A DNA stretch of 64,000 nt. Origin: Sphingobacterium prati (GTDB taxonomy: Bacteria > Bacteroidota > Bacteroidia > Sphingobacteriales > Sphingobacteriaceae). This document shows positions 27,317 to 36,238 of this stretch, piece after piece. Location: assembly GCF_013167215.1 (NCBI RefSeq), contig NZ_JABJWY010000034.1, positions 496,001 through 560,000 on the forward strand, in the 5' to 3' direction. How positions within the stretch are numbered: the first letter of the stretch is position 1; each line of letters starts with the position of its first letter. Under the pieces are notes generated by a model. That model had not been told where the DNA came from and made no database searches. It saw only the letters and a list, made by a program, of their open reading frames with translations. Made by a program: the position numbers and the translations under genes.

Positions 27317-29692
27317 ATGGACGAAAAAAATATATACGATTTATTTTACAGTGGACAACTGGATTTATTTATCATCGAAGGTGAAAATCAATTAAGACAA
27401 AACGACCAGGATGTGCCGCTTTGGACACATCTTGCTGTTGCTTATCACGATCAGGTATTCTACGAAGGACACGAAGCCATCTTTGATATCATCCAGGAGA
27501 AGATGATCCCTTATCTTCAAAAAGCACTTAGCATAGAGCCCGAAAACGAAACAACGCTCTATCATATGCTCAACTATGTCCTAAGTAACGAGGCTTCATT
27601 AGCTCTGATCAATCGCCCAAGGAAACACATTCATGAGGACAACAAAGACCAGTTTATTCGCTATGCAAAGCAGTTGATCGCCAAACCAAAAATGACTTCG
27701 TATGGTTATGGCTTCCTGGCGAATATTTATGAAGGGCTTCAGAATGATAAAGCCTTATTGACAGTGTTGGAAGAAGGGATCAATTATTTCAACGAAGCTT
27801 TTAAAGACGACCGCGAAAGTGCAGACAATAATTTCTCCCTATTTTGGATAAAAAAAATATATCTTTTGGACCGCACAAAGCAAATTTCCGGAGCTGCATT
27901 AACGGCGTCAATCAGGGCGCAATTTGATCGTTTCGTCAGCAGCCATGAAATGCAGTATGTGGATCTTGCTGAGATCGCTTATGAAAATAAAGATATAGAT
28001 CTGGCTTTAAAGATATTATTAAAACTTATTAAAGGAGAAAATTCAGCGGCACATATCCACCAGGAACTGGTCAAGTGGCACGGCCGTTTTGAAGAACTGA
28101 TCGCTGACGGCTATGAGCATCCGGAGGTATTCTATTATCAGCTGATCATTGAACGTAATTATTCCGAAGATATCGGTATACCATTCGATTATTATTACCT
28201 GCATGCATTGAAACTCATTGACCAGTATCCTGACTTGTACGCTGGCTATCATTTTGCCGGTGCATACCTTTACGACGATGGACAGCACGAGGCTGCTATA
28301 CCCTATCTTCAACAATCTGGTGAACGCCAATGGAACGCTACATCTTGGCGGCGTCTTGTTGAATGTACCTACTTAACAACTGGTGATATACACATAGAGA
28401 TCCCTACTTTTGACGACTTACCACGTGAACTCTATAATGAAGCCGTTAATTTAGCTGATTTTGTAGACGCACTGGACAATGTATCTACCGAAGATACTCT
28501 TGCCTTGCGCGAACTGTACCTTGCTATTTATCGCCAAGCTTATGATGCTTTCGCAGCTTATTTCGGAGAGGGGAAATATGAAAGCGATTATTTTGGTGGA
28601 AGCCACAATCGTGCAATGAATTGCAACAACCTAGCTATTGCATTAAAAAATGTTGACCTCGTTGAAGATAGCTATCAAATCGCAACCGAAGGACTAATTT
28701 ACTCAGATTTTGAAGAGCTACACTACACCCGTACAGATGCCCTGTCTAAGCTCGAAGACTATGAACGCATGAGAGATGCTTTCACGCAATATTTCGACAC
28801 CTATCAGGTCACATTGGGCGACCTTGAAGAAATGCAGCACAAAGAAATCGAGGAAGAATCAACAGAAGAAGACTCAGACCTGGTATTTCCCAGCTGTTAC
28901 CAAATGTTTGTTTACCAGCTTGAAGTGAATTATCACCTGGGCCTTTCCCAAGATATACAGGCTGAAGCGCAATATCTGTTGGAGCATATCTATCAGTTCT
29001 ATATCAATCATCCGACCTTGAACGACTATCATTACCGGGATTTTGAGGCCGCTAAAAATAGTGTGGAAAGTGTAATTTATGATATCCTTGAGCCACATGA
29101 CCGGGATTACCGAATCCGCTATTATACGGATATGGCGCGACAATATCCACATGAAGCACAGCCACAATATATTCTGATGCAACTATACAATGAGATATTC
29201 GACTATCGTGCCATTGTTATTGCTGCACAAAAATACCTTAAAAACAAAAAGGAATTTATCATCAATGATTTTGATAAGGCAAAAACCTTATATCTCATTA
29301 TTAAAGGGTATTACTTCCTATCGGAATTTAAGCTGGGCGAAGAAATATTTCAACGCTATGACAGCTGGGTTGCAACCGTCATGGATCCCGAAGACTATGT
29401 GCTCTGGATTAAATTCGGGATCATGTTGTTTGCCGAACAAGGAAACCTAGCGAAAATCAACCACTACGGTGCGATCTTTAATGATACTTACGCACAACAT
29501 GAATGGGGTTATGATGACGACTGTGAGTCTGTAAAGCTAGCTGAAGCGCTCGTTAACTACAAGACGGGAAATTTGAAAAAAGCGCACAGTCTACTCAATG
29601 AAGTATTGACATATTCCGATCACAATCCACTGGCAGATGACTATAAAAAGACCTGGAAGAAACCCGGATTTCTATCGAATTTCAAGTTTTAA
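27317..29692 (+). CDS. Large TPR-like helical-repeat protein, unknown function
   Basis: A 791-residue, acidic, soluble protein built of helix pairs typical of tetratricopeptide-like solenoids, for example PLWTHLAVAYHDQVFYEGHEA near residue 35, EAAIPYLQQSGERQWNATSWRRLVE and KKAHSLLNEVLTYSDHNPLA near the end. It has no signal peptide or membrane helix, so it is probably cytoplasmic. The sequence is rich in Tyr and Asp/Glu. It follows the SH3 protein gene and is followed by a near-perfect 17-bp hairpin. A scaffold or protein-binding role is likely from the fold; no specific function can be assigned. Confidence 0.82.
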   Translation: MDEKNIYDLFYSGQLDLFIIEGENQLRQNDQDVPLWTHLAVAYHDQVFYEGHEAIFDIIQEKMIPYLQKALSIEPENETTLYHMLNYVLSNEASLALINRPRKHIHEDNKDQFIRYAKQLIAKPKMTSYGYGFLANIYEGLQNDKALLTVLEEGINYFNEAFKDDRESADNNFSLFWIKKIYLLDRTKQISGAALTASIRAQFDRFVSSHEMQYVDLAEIAYENKDIDLALKILLKLIKGENSAAHIHQELVKWHGRFEELIADGYEHPEVFYYQLIIERNYSEDIGIPFDYYYLHALKLIDQYPDLYAGYHFAGAYLYDDGQHEAAIPYLQQSGERQWNATSWRRLVECTYLTTGDIHIEIPTFDDLPRELYNEAVNLADFVDALDNVSTEDTLALRELYLAIYRQAYDAFAAYFGEGKYESDYFGGSHNRAMNCNNLAIALKNVDLVEDSYQIATEGLIYSDFEELHYTRTDALSKLEDYERMRDAFTQYFDTYQVTLGDLEEMQHKEIEEESTEEDSDLVFPSCYQMFVYQLEVNYHLGLSQDIQAEAQYLLEHIYQFYINHPTLNDYHYRDFEAAKNSVESVIYDILEPHDRDYRIRYYTDMARQYPHEAQPQYILMQLYNEIFDYRAIVIAAQKYLKNKKEFIINDFDKAKTLYLIIKGYYFLSEFKLGEEIFQRYDSWVATVMDPEDYVLWIKFGIMLFAEQGNLAKINHYGAIFNDTYAQHEWGYDDDCESVKLAEALVNYKTGNLKKAHSLLNEVLTYSDHNPLADDYKKTWKKPGFLSNFKF

Positions 29693-29713
29693 CAGCCTCA
29701 CCGCGGTTTAAGT

Positions 29714-29761
29714 AAGTATAACGCGTAGTAAGTAATAAGCTGCCTACTACGCTTTATACTT
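29714..29761 (+). terminator. Hairpin after the TPR-like gene
   Basis: A 17-bp stem (29714-29730 with 29745-29761) with a single mismatch, loop of 14 bases, no strong T-run. Probable transcript end or 3' stabilising structure. Confidence 0.6.
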
Positions 29762-29884
29762 TACGAAACAACAGGAATAATGCTGCAATACCCTCCGCTC
29801 TTCCAAGAATCTACACTGGTATGAATAGAAACAAAAGAGCTCGGACAAGCATCCGAATGGATTTAGTACTTAGCCAAAAAAGCT

Positions 29885-29892
29885 TATCTTTG
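29885..29892 (+). promoter_or_regulatory. -7 box directly upstream of the Cys/His-rich gene
   Basis: TATCTTTG matches TAnnTTTG and ends 4 bases before the GTG at 29897, so the mRNA may have no leader. Confidence 0.5.
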
Positions 29893-29896
29893 AACT

Positions 29897-30268
29897 GTGA
29901 CCGGACTGAAACATCTAATCGGATTATTGCTCTTTCTTGGCTTATGGCTCAAGCCAATGGCTGCGCTATGCTGTCACCATAGTAAAGTTCAAACTTGCCG
30001 TATGGACAGTACGGAATCTGAAAGTAAAAAAAATAATTGCTGTAAAAAGTTTCTCAGTAAGAAGAAAAACAAATGCCAGCACCACAAGCAATGTCGTGAT
30101 TGCAGGTGCCACTGTACTTCTGGAACAAGTATATTAGCACTCTCGACAGCCGAGGTACAGCTTCCTAAAATCCCTTCTTCATCCTTTAATAAATCATATA
30201 GCAATTTGCTATTCGTTTACCCTTTAGACGGTTACTTTTACCCTTGGGTTCCGCCAAAAATAAGCTGA
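29897..30268 (+). CDS. Small exported Cys/His/Lys-rich protein, possible metal binder
   Basis: A 123-residue protein starting with GTG. Residues 1-23 form a signal-like hydrophobic segment (LKHLIGLLLFLGLWLKP). The middle is crowded with possible metal ligands: LCCHHSKVQTC, NNCCKKF, then CQHHKQCRDCRCHC. The rest is low-complexity with a Tyr/Pro-rich end. I do not recognise a named family, though small exported Cys-rich proteins often sit beside metal-efflux genes in Bacteroidota. The next gene encodes an HMA-DUF3347 protein, which supports a role in heavy-metal (probably copper) handling; that is inference. Confidence 0.68.
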   Translation: MTGLKHLIGLLLFLGLWLKPMAALCCHHSKVQTCRMDSTESESKKNNCCKKFLSKKKNKCQHHKQCRDCRCHCTSGTSILALSTAEVQLPKIPSSSFNKSYSNLLFVYPLDGYFYPWVPPKIS

Positions 30269-30404
30269 CAAAAAAAACGGCTCAAGCTAAAAAAAGAGCG
30301 CAGTATATTTTAAAAGAGAACGCATTTCAAACTCGCAATGGGAACCGGATAAGGTCGGATAAAGCCCATTGAATCAACCAAACATTTTAAAAAATTTGGA
30401 ACAC

Positions 30405-31247
30405 ATGAGAATTCTAAATAACATCATAACAGCTGGCCTTCTATGCGTGAGCATATTTACTTATGGTCAGCATAATACCATGACAACACAAACCGTAAAA
30501 ATCAGTGGCAACTGCGGTATGTGCAAAAAAACAATAGAAAAAGCGGGAAACTCCGCGGATTCCAAGGTCGATTGGAACGAAGACAATCAAACAGCCAATG
30601 TTTCCTTCGATGCAAGCAAAACTTCTTTGGATGTGGTGTTGAAAAACATTGCACTTGCCGGTTATGACAATGAAAAGTACCTCGCACCAGCGACAACTTA
30701 CGCTCAACTGCATGGTTGTTGCCAATATGAAAGAACCTTAAGTGCCCCACCGGCCAATCCTGAAAATACTCCTGAAAGCAAAGAAGAAAGCACAGGATCC
30801 TCATCTGTCGCAAAGGCGGGCAACTTTCAGGTTATTTACGACCAATATTTCCAGTTGAAAGATGCATTGGTTGCCTCCGATCGCAAGACTGTCGCTACGG
30901 GTGCTGCAAAACTTGCAAGTCTGCTGACGACGTTAAAATCGACCGACCTAACTGCTGCTGAACAACAGGCGTGGAAAACACAAGCAATCGCGATAACACA
31001 GTACACAAAGACGCTCCAGGAGGCAGAGAATCTTGCAAAACAACGTGTGGCATTTGTATCGCTCTCCGAAGAGGTCTATAAGCTGGCAAAAAGTTCCAAA
31101 CCTACACTTCTGGTTTATCAACAAAAGTGCCCCATGTTTAACGATGGCAAAGGAGCAACTTGGTTGAGCCTCAATAAAGATATCAAAAATCCATACTATG
31201 GCGCCCAGATGCTAACTTGTGGAAGTACAATCCAAACGATACAATAA
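30405..31247 (+). CDS. HMA domain and DUF3347 protein, heavy-metal handling
   Basis: A 280-residue exported protein. From the ATG at 30405 it has a signal peptide (ITAGLLCVSIFTYGQ); an upstream TTG would add 12 residues and is unlikely. Next comes a heavy-metal-associated domain with the binding pair C37-C40 in GNCGMCKKTIE, then CCQYERT and a Ser/Pro/Glu linker. The C-terminal DUF3347 carries the family ending CPMFNDGKGATWLSLNKDI and NPYYGAQMLTCG. Such proteins accompany copper efflux systems. No efflux pump is adjacent here; the RND operon of this window is 22 kb away. Confidence 0.88.
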   Translation: MRILNNIITAGLLCVSIFTYGQHNTMTTQTVKISGNCGMCKKTIEKAGNSADSKVDWNEDNQTANVSFDASKTSLDVVLKNIALAGYDNEKYLAPATTYAQLHGCCQYERTLSAPPANPENTPESKEESTGSSSVAKAGNFQVIYDQYFQLKDALVASDRKTVATGAAKLASLLTTLKSTDLTAAEQQAWKTQAIAITQYTKTLQEAENLAKQRVAFVSLSEEVYKLAKSSKPTLLVYQQKCPMFNDGKGATWLSLNKDIKNPYYGAQMLTCGSTIQTIQ

Positions 31248-31281
31248 AGAAACCAGCATCTCAAAAATATCAGTCTCTATA

Positions 31282-31318
31282 CCAAAAGGTTCGTCCGCAA
31301 CACAGGCGGACCTTTTTA
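31282..31318 (+). terminator. Terminator after the HMA-DUF3347 gene
   Basis: Hairpin with GTCCGC/GCGGAC core and AAAAG/CTTTT base, a short bulge on the left arm, then T residues. Confidence 0.8.
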
Positions 31319-31526
31319 TGATATCTCTAGATTTGGCTACTCCATCTTGACAGGGAAATATAAATTACCAAACGAAATTCTCATAAACTGATTATTTCGA
31401 AGGATAAACCTTAAATTATAACTTCTTTTATTGATTCAAAATAGTATATTAGGAGAAGCATGATAACCATGTAAGGAGTGACTAATGAAGAGAAATAAAG
31501 GGATCAATTATGAAGCGTTTTAATCC

Positions 31527-32459
31527 ATGGAAAAAGTAATTATTACAGGCGGAACAGGGGCAATTGGCCTTCATTTGACAAAATTGCTAGTCGCCAATTT
31601 CTATGAAGTAATCATCTTCACAAGAGAGCCAAAGGCTCAACCTGCACAATATAACGTTCGGTATGTTGACTGGAATCCGAAAAAGCAAATTATTGATATA
31701 AAGTCAATCCAGGAGGCTGATTATATCATCAATTTAGCTGGCGCCAACCTCAATGCCGCACGATGGAACAAAGCGTACCAGCAAGAAATTATATCTAGTC
31801 GTGTAGAAAGCGGACAGCTGATTTATCAGACATTAAAACAGATTCCAAACCAGGTGAAAGCAGTCATTTCGGCATCAGCGATCGGTTGGTATGGGGCTGA
31901 TGACAGTTATCAAAAAAAGCCATTTGAGGAAGGTGATCCCCAGGGTGGTGACTTTTTATCCTGGGTCTGTAACCTTTGGGAAAGCAGTGTCAAACCAATT
32001 GAAACACTTGGAAAAAGACTTGTTGTCTTTCGATTCGGCATTGTGCTCAGCAAAGACCAGGGCCTGCTGAAAGAGATCAATCAATTGTTACGTTTTCGGC
32101 TGACTCCCATTTTGGGATCAGGCAAACAGATGTTGAGCTGGATCCATATGGAGGATCTTGCTCGGATGCTCCTATTTGCAATACAAAACAACGCTATCGC
32201 CGGCGTTTATAATGCTTGTTCGTCCGAACCTTTGCCCCTTAGCCAATTCACCAAACGGATTGCAAGACGACGCTATGGCATACTGTACCTCCCTTTTCCC
32301 GTACCCGCCTTTTTGATTAAGTTAGTTCTTGGAAAAAAAGGAAAAGAAATGGTACTCAACGGAACCTGGGTGAGCAATAAAAAGATCCTCAATGAGAAAT
32401 TTCCATTTCAGTATCCGACTTTGGACAATAATTGTATAGATAATTTACACATTGGTTAA
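31527..32459 (+). CDS. TIGR01777 family NAD-dependent epimerase-like protein
   Basis: A 310-residue extended SDR protein of the YfcH/SulA group. It has the nucleotide-binding GGTGAIGLHL at 8-17, the INLAGANLNAARW motif typical of TIGR01777, SASAIGWYG in the catalytic strand, and the C-terminal DUF1731-like segment (PLPLSQFTKRIARR, VPAFLIKLVLG, LNGTWVSNKKIL). The reaction of this family is not established. An intergenic stretch of 279 bases precedes it; besides the upstream terminator I see no clear promoter there. Confidence 0.92.
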   Translation: MEKVIITGGTGAIGLHLTKLLVANFYEVIIFTREPKAQPAQYNVRYVDWNPKKQIIDIKSIQEADYIINLAGANLNAARWNKAYQQEIISSRVESGQLIYQTLKQIPNQVKAVISASAIGWYGADDSYQKKPFEEGDPQGGDFLSWVCNLWESSVKPIETLGKRLVVFRFGIVLSKDQGLLKEINQLLRFRLTPILGSGKQMLSWIHMEDLARMLLFAIQNNAIAGVYNACSSEPLPLSQFTKRIARRRYGILYLPFPVPAFLIKLVLGKKGKEMVLNGTWVSNKKILNEKFPFQYPTLDNNCIDNLHIG

Positions 32460-32503
32460 TTGTTAATTCCCGTTAAATTACACCCTTTTTGGGACAAAAT
32501 CCG

Positions 32504-32511
32504 TATATTTG
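32504..32511 (+). promoter_or_regulatory. -7 box directly upstream of the FAH-family gene
   Basis: TATATTTG matches TAnnTTTG and ends 6 bases before the ATG at 32518, leaving little or no leader. Confidence 0.55.
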
Positions 32512-32517
32512 CGGCTT

Positions 32518-33378
32518 ATGAAGATTTTTAGATATGGCGCAAGGGGCTCCGAGAAGGCGGGAGTCATTTTAAATGAAAAGAAATATGATGTTTCAGAAGG
32601 AAATTTTCAATATAACCGCGATTTCTTTGCAAATACGGCAAATTTGGAGAAACTTCAGGCATATGTAGCACAGAATAGTGAAAACCTGAGAGAAATCGAT
32701 GCCAATGAACGTATCGGTACTCCTTTAGAGGCTCCTTCCAAAATTCTTTGTGTTGGATTGAATTTCGATGATCACGTCAGGGAGACCAACTTGCAACAAG
32801 CAGCAGAACCTATTGTATTCATGAAATCGGTTTCTGCGTTTAATGGACCTTTCGATGGTATTACATTGCCTAAAAATTCCGTGAAATCCGATTGGGAAAC
32901 TGAGCTTGCTATCGTTATCGGCAAGAAAGCTTCTTATGTCAGTGAAGAAGAAGCACTGGATTACGTATTTGGCTATGTATTGCATAACGATTTGACTGAA
33001 CGGGAGTTTCAGATCGAAAGAGGTGGTACCTGGGACAAGGGTAAAGGTTGCGATACGTTCGCCCCTATCGGCCCGTTTATTGCCACAAAAGATGAAATTC
33101 AAGATGTAGATAACATGAGAATTTGGCTTAAATTAAACGGTGAACTGATGCAAGATGGTAACACGAGCGATTTTATCTACCGTGTTCCTAAATTGATATC
33201 CTATTTAAGCCAGTTTATGTCCCTCCTTCCAGGCGACATTATCTCAACAGGCTCGCCAGCAGGCTCAGGTATGGGAAAATCTCCGCAACGGTTCCTCCGC
33301 GATGGCGATGTTATTGAATATGGCATTGAAGGACTTGGATCTGGAAAACAACTTGTATCAGCTTACACCTTATCTTAG
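32518..33378 (+). CDS. Fumarylacetoacetate hydrolase family protein
   Basis: A 286-residue FAH-fold enzyme; relatives hydrolyse or decarboxylate 2-oxo acids such as acylpyruvates, 5-oxopent-3-ene dicarboxylates or 2,4-didehydro-3-deoxy-rhamnonate. Visible family features are CVGLNFDDH, SDWETELAIVIGKKA (metal-binding E), GYVLHNDLTEREFQ, GKGCDTFAPIGPF, and GDIISTGSPAGSG. I start at the ATG at 32518; a TTG three codons earlier is inside the promoter. The substrate cannot be read from the sequence. A terminator follows before metN. Confidence 0.92.
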   Translation: MKIFRYGARGSEKAGVILNEKKYDVSEGNFQYNRDFFANTANLEKLQAYVAQNSENLREIDANERIGTPLEAPSKILCVGLNFDDHVRETNLQQAAEPIVFMKSVSAFNGPFDGITLPKNSVKSDWETELAIVIGKKASYVSEEEALDYVFGYVLHNDLTEREFQIERGGTWDKGKGCDTFAPIGPFIATKDEIQDVDNMRIWLKLNGELMQDGNTSDFIYRVPKLISYLSQFMSLLPGDIISTGSPAGSGMGKSPQRFLRDGDVIEYGIEGLGSGKQLVSAYTLS

Positions 33379-33396
33379 AAATCTGTGCTTATGGAC

Positions 33397-33434
33397 CGGT
33401 CTTTCCATGCAGCAACTAAAGCCTGGAAAGACCG
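33397..33434 (+). terminator. Terminator after the FAH-family gene
   Basis: Perfect 11-bp stem CGGTCTTTCCA / TGGAAAGACCG (33397-33407 with 33424-33434), 16-base loop. The T-run follows about 11 bases later. Confidence 0.7.
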
Positions 33435-33544
33435 AATCAACTGCCATTTTTTTCGTCATTTCATTGTAATTTATCAACCGTATTTGTGTACATTTATATC
33501 GACATCGACTTGTTAACATAAATGCATAAATCCTTAAAGGGTCA

Positions 33545-34564
33545 ATGATTCAATTAAACAACATATCTAAATCATTTCAGGTTAAATCCAGACGAATTGA
33601 TGCCTTGAAAAGCCTTTCCCTGACCATCGGTAAAGGAGAAATATTTGGTGTCATAGGAGCTTCCGGCGCCGGAAAAAGTACACTGATTCGTTGTGTCAAT
33701 CTTTTGGAGAGACCGGATACAGGTCAAGTCATTATTGAGAATAATGACTTAATATCCATGTCTTCCAAAGACTTAATGATGAAACGGAGAAAAATTGGAA
33801 TGATTTTTCAGCATTTCAATTTACTGTCATCCTTAACGGTCTTTGAAAACATCTCCTTTCCATTGCAGCTTGAAGGTAAATCAAAAACGTTTATCCGTCA
33901 AAAAGTTTCCGAATTATTGCATTTAGTTGGTCTCGAAGACAAAGCCGAAAGCTATCCGGCTAATTTATCGGGAGGACAGAAGCAACGCGTTGCTATAGCC
34001 CGAGCACTCGCCAATGACCCCCATATTCTACTTTGTGATGAAGCTACCAGCGCATTGGATCCTGCAACGACCAAATCCATACTTGCCTTATTAAAAAAAA
34101 TCAATAAGCAACTGGGACTTACAATTTTATTGATCACCCATGAAATGGACGTGATCAAGAGGATATGCGACCAAGTAGCCGTGCTGGATCATGGGACTTT
34201 AATTGAGAGCGGATCTGTTGAAACTATTTTTGCAAATCCGCAGCAAGAAATCACTAAAAACTTTATTCAGTCCTCATTGCAGGTTGATATTCCTTTAGGA
34301 TTTCAAGAGCGGTTAAAAACGCAGGGAAATCCACTTGTGGAAATTTATATGACATCAAGTGAAGAGTCTATCCCTTTTATTCAACAATTGGAAAAGCAGT
34401 TTCAGGTTAAAACAAATATTATCACCGCACAAATAGACTACGTTGGAGAAATGAAATTCGGTGTCATATTGGCTGAATTGTCTGGTAATATCGAAAATAT
34501 AACGGCGAGTCTCTCCTATTTAAAAGAGCAGCATCCGCAAACTAAAATATTAGGTTATGTCTGA
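33545..34564 (+). CDS. metN: Methionine ABC transporter, ATP-binding protein
   Basis: ATPase of the D-/L-methionine importer. The 339 residues have Walker A GASGAGKST at 38-46, signature LSGGQKQRVAIARAL, Walker B LLCDEATSALDP and the C-terminal NIL domain from about residue 260, which binds methionine and inhibits transport when internal methionine is high. It overlaps metI by 8 bases; metQ follows, so metN-metI-metQ is complete. The sequence CCTTAAAGGG precedes its start and a similar CCTTAAAGGG precedes metQ. Confidence 0.96.
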   Translation: MIQLNNISKSFQVKSRRIDALKSLSLTIGKGEIFGVIGASGAGKSTLIRCVNLLERPDTGQVIIENNDLISMSSKDLMMKRRKIGMIFQHFNLLSSLTVFENISFPLQLEGKSKTFIRQKVSELLHLVGLEDKAESYPANLSGGQKQRVAIARALANDPHILLCDEATSALDPATTKSILALLKKINKQLGLTILLITHEMDVIKRICDQVAVLDHGTLIESGSVETIFANPQQEITKNFIQSSLQVDIPLGFQERLKTQGNPLVEIYMTSSEESIPFIQQLEKQFQVKTNIITAQIDYVGEMKFGVILAELSGNIENITASLSYLKEQHPQTKILGYV

Positions 34565-35210
34565 TCAAGTACTGGATTTACTTTTATGGGGAACACTCGA
34601 AACACTTATGATGACTTTCCTATCGGGCTTTTTTGGATTTGTGATCGGGCTTCCGCTTGGAATCTACCTCTTCCTAACGCGGAAACATCAGCTGCTGGAA
34701 AACAAAACCATGCATCAGATTGTTTCGCTCCTAGTGAACGTGTTCAGATCTATTCCATTCATTATTCTCATTGTATGGATGATCCCATTTACACGTCAGC
34801 TTGTAGGAACATCAATAGGTATATCAGCAGCATTGGTCCCCTTAAGTATAGGTGCAGCACCGTTTATTGCGCGATTGGTAGAAAATAGTCTACTGGAAGT
34901 TCCCAATGGATTAATTGAAGCCGCCAGGGCCATGGGTGCAAGTACACAGCAGGTCATCTTTAGAGTACTGCTCCCTGAGGCGCTTCCCTCGTTGGTGAAC
35001 AATGCGACAATAACACTAATTACACTCGTAGGCTATTCGGCCATGGGGGGTGCTGTTGGAGCTGGCGGACTGGGGCAGATTGGCTATCAATATGGCTACG
35101 TAGGTTATGACACCTTTATCATGAATTCTGTTCTTATTTTATTAATTTTAATTGTATTCCTGTTGCAGTATACAGGTGATTATATATCGAAAAAAGTAAA
35201 CCATCGTTAA
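34557..35210 (+). CDS. metI: Methionine ABC transporter, permease
   Basis: Integral membrane subunit of the methionine importer, 217 residues as usual for MetI, with about five membrane helices. The cytoplasmic EAA loop that docks MetN is EAARAMGASTQQVIFRVLLP followed by EALPSLVN. The glycine-rich GAVGAGGLGQIGYQYGY near the C-terminus is also a MetI hallmark. Its start overlaps the end of metN by 8 bases, so translation is coupled. Confidence 0.96.
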   Translation: MSDQVLDLLLWGTLETLMMTFLSGFFGFVIGLPLGIYLFLTRKHQLLENKTMHQIVSLLVNVFRSIPFIILIVWMIPFTRQLVGTSIGISAALVPLSIGAAPFIARLVENSLLEVPNGLIEAARAMGASTQQVIFRVLLPEALPSLVNNATITLITLVGYSAMGGAVGAGGLGQIGYQYGYVGYDTFIMNSVLILLILIVFLLQYTGDYISKKVNHR

Positions 35211-35410
35211 CATTAATTGTATCATATGAAACCATCATGATTTATTCGATCATACTGCAGAGTGAATAACCGAACAAAGCGAGCTCATGAATGCCGCTTA
35301 AAACATACACTCGATGAATAAATCTGATAGCTTCATCACAACTGAAACCGCCGAAGGCAGCATGAATGCCTTAAAGGGAAAATTGATTAATGAATAAACA
35401 AATTAAACAG
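35211..35410 (+). promoter_or_regulatory. metQ leader with a tandem repeat, possible regulatory RNA
   Basis: 200 bases between metI and metQ. CATGAATGCC occurs twice, 75 bases apart (35286-35295 and 35361-35370), each time followed by CTTAAA or TTAAAG and preceded by an A-A-C-C-G block 20-25 bases earlier. The metN leader has a related end (ATAAATGC, then CCTTAAAGGG). The order AACCG - AATG - TTAAAGG vaguely recalls the SAM-II riboswitch, but I could not pair the stems convincingly. Confidence 0.4.
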
Positions 35411-36223
35411 ATGAAAAAATTGAACTATGCATTTGCGATCTTAGCTTTTAGTCTTACGACTATTATAGCTTGTAATAACAGGGAAAAAAAAGAAAATACC
35501 CTTAAAGTTGGTGTGGTATCAGGTCCTGAAAAGGAACTTGCTGAAACGGCTAAGAAAGTTGCAAAAGAAAAGTTCAATCTGGATGTGGAACTCGTTTCCT
35601 TCAATGATTACGTTGTTCCAAATGAGGCCTTGAATCAAGGTGATATCGATATCAATGTGTTTCAGCATCAGCCTTATCTACAAGAACAGTCCAAACAACG
35701 CGGCTTTACCAAATTAACTATCGTTGGAAACACATTTGTCTTCCCAATTGTCGCCTATTCAAAAAAAATCAAAACGATTACCGAACTTCAGCCAGGTGCA
35801 AGTATCGCAATTCCAAATGATCCAACTAATGGTGGACGCTCGTTATTACTGCTTCAACGCGAAGGCATAATTGGTTTAAAAGAGAATGTGGGCATACAAC
35901 CCAAAGTAACAGACATTGTGAGCAATCCGAAACAGGTCAAAATTATTGAAATGGAAGCGCCACAGCTACCACGCGTACTTGACGACCCTCAAATTGTAAT
36001 TGCGATCATCAATAATAGCTTTGCTTCGCAAGCTGGACTGGATCCTGAAAAACAAGGTTTGTTTACAGAGGATAAAGAATCACCGTATGTCAACTTAATT
36101 GTTGCTCGTGCAGATAATAAAAATGATGAAAAAGTACAGCAATTTATACAGGCCTATCAATCACCAGAGGTAGAAGCAACAGCAAAAAAAGTATTTAAAA
36201 ACGGCGCCATAAAAGGCTGGTAA
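35411..36223 (+). CDS. metQ: Methionine ABC transporter, substrate-binding lipoprotein
   Basis: Binds methionine outside the membrane and delivers it to MetI. From the ATG at 35411 the protein has 270 residues with a standard lipoprotein signal (MKKLNYAFAIL, lipobox IIAC with C21). An ATG seven codons earlier (35390) is also possible. The mature part shows the NlpA/MetQ family pattern: LKVGVVSGPEKELAE, ALNQGDIDINVFQHQPYL, IAIPNDPTNGGRSLLLL and a late NNSFASQAGLDP. It is separated from metI by 200 bases but clearly belongs to the same transport system. Confidence 0.95.
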   Translation: MKKLNYAFAILAFSLTTIIACNNREKKENTLKVGVVSGPEKELAETAKKVAKEKFNLDVELVSFNDYVVPNEALNQGDIDINVFQHQPYLQEQSKQRGFTKLTIVGNTFVFPIVAYSKKIKTITELQPGASIAIPNDPTNGGRSLLLLQREGIIGLKENVGIQPKVTDIVSNPKQVKIIEMEAPQLPRVLDDPQIVIAIINNSFASQAGLDPEKQGLFTEDKESPYVNLIVARADNKNDEKVQQFIQAYQSPEVEATAKKVFKNGAIKGW

Positions 36224-36238
36224 ATTGATATTGATTAA

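Noticed and set aside
33435-33544. A SAM-I (S-box) riboswitch upstream of metN
   Set aside because: None of the invariant S-box blocks (GGANGG, TGAAACC with the following GGCAACC) occurs in the right order; the ATGAAACC found at about 35226 stands alone.
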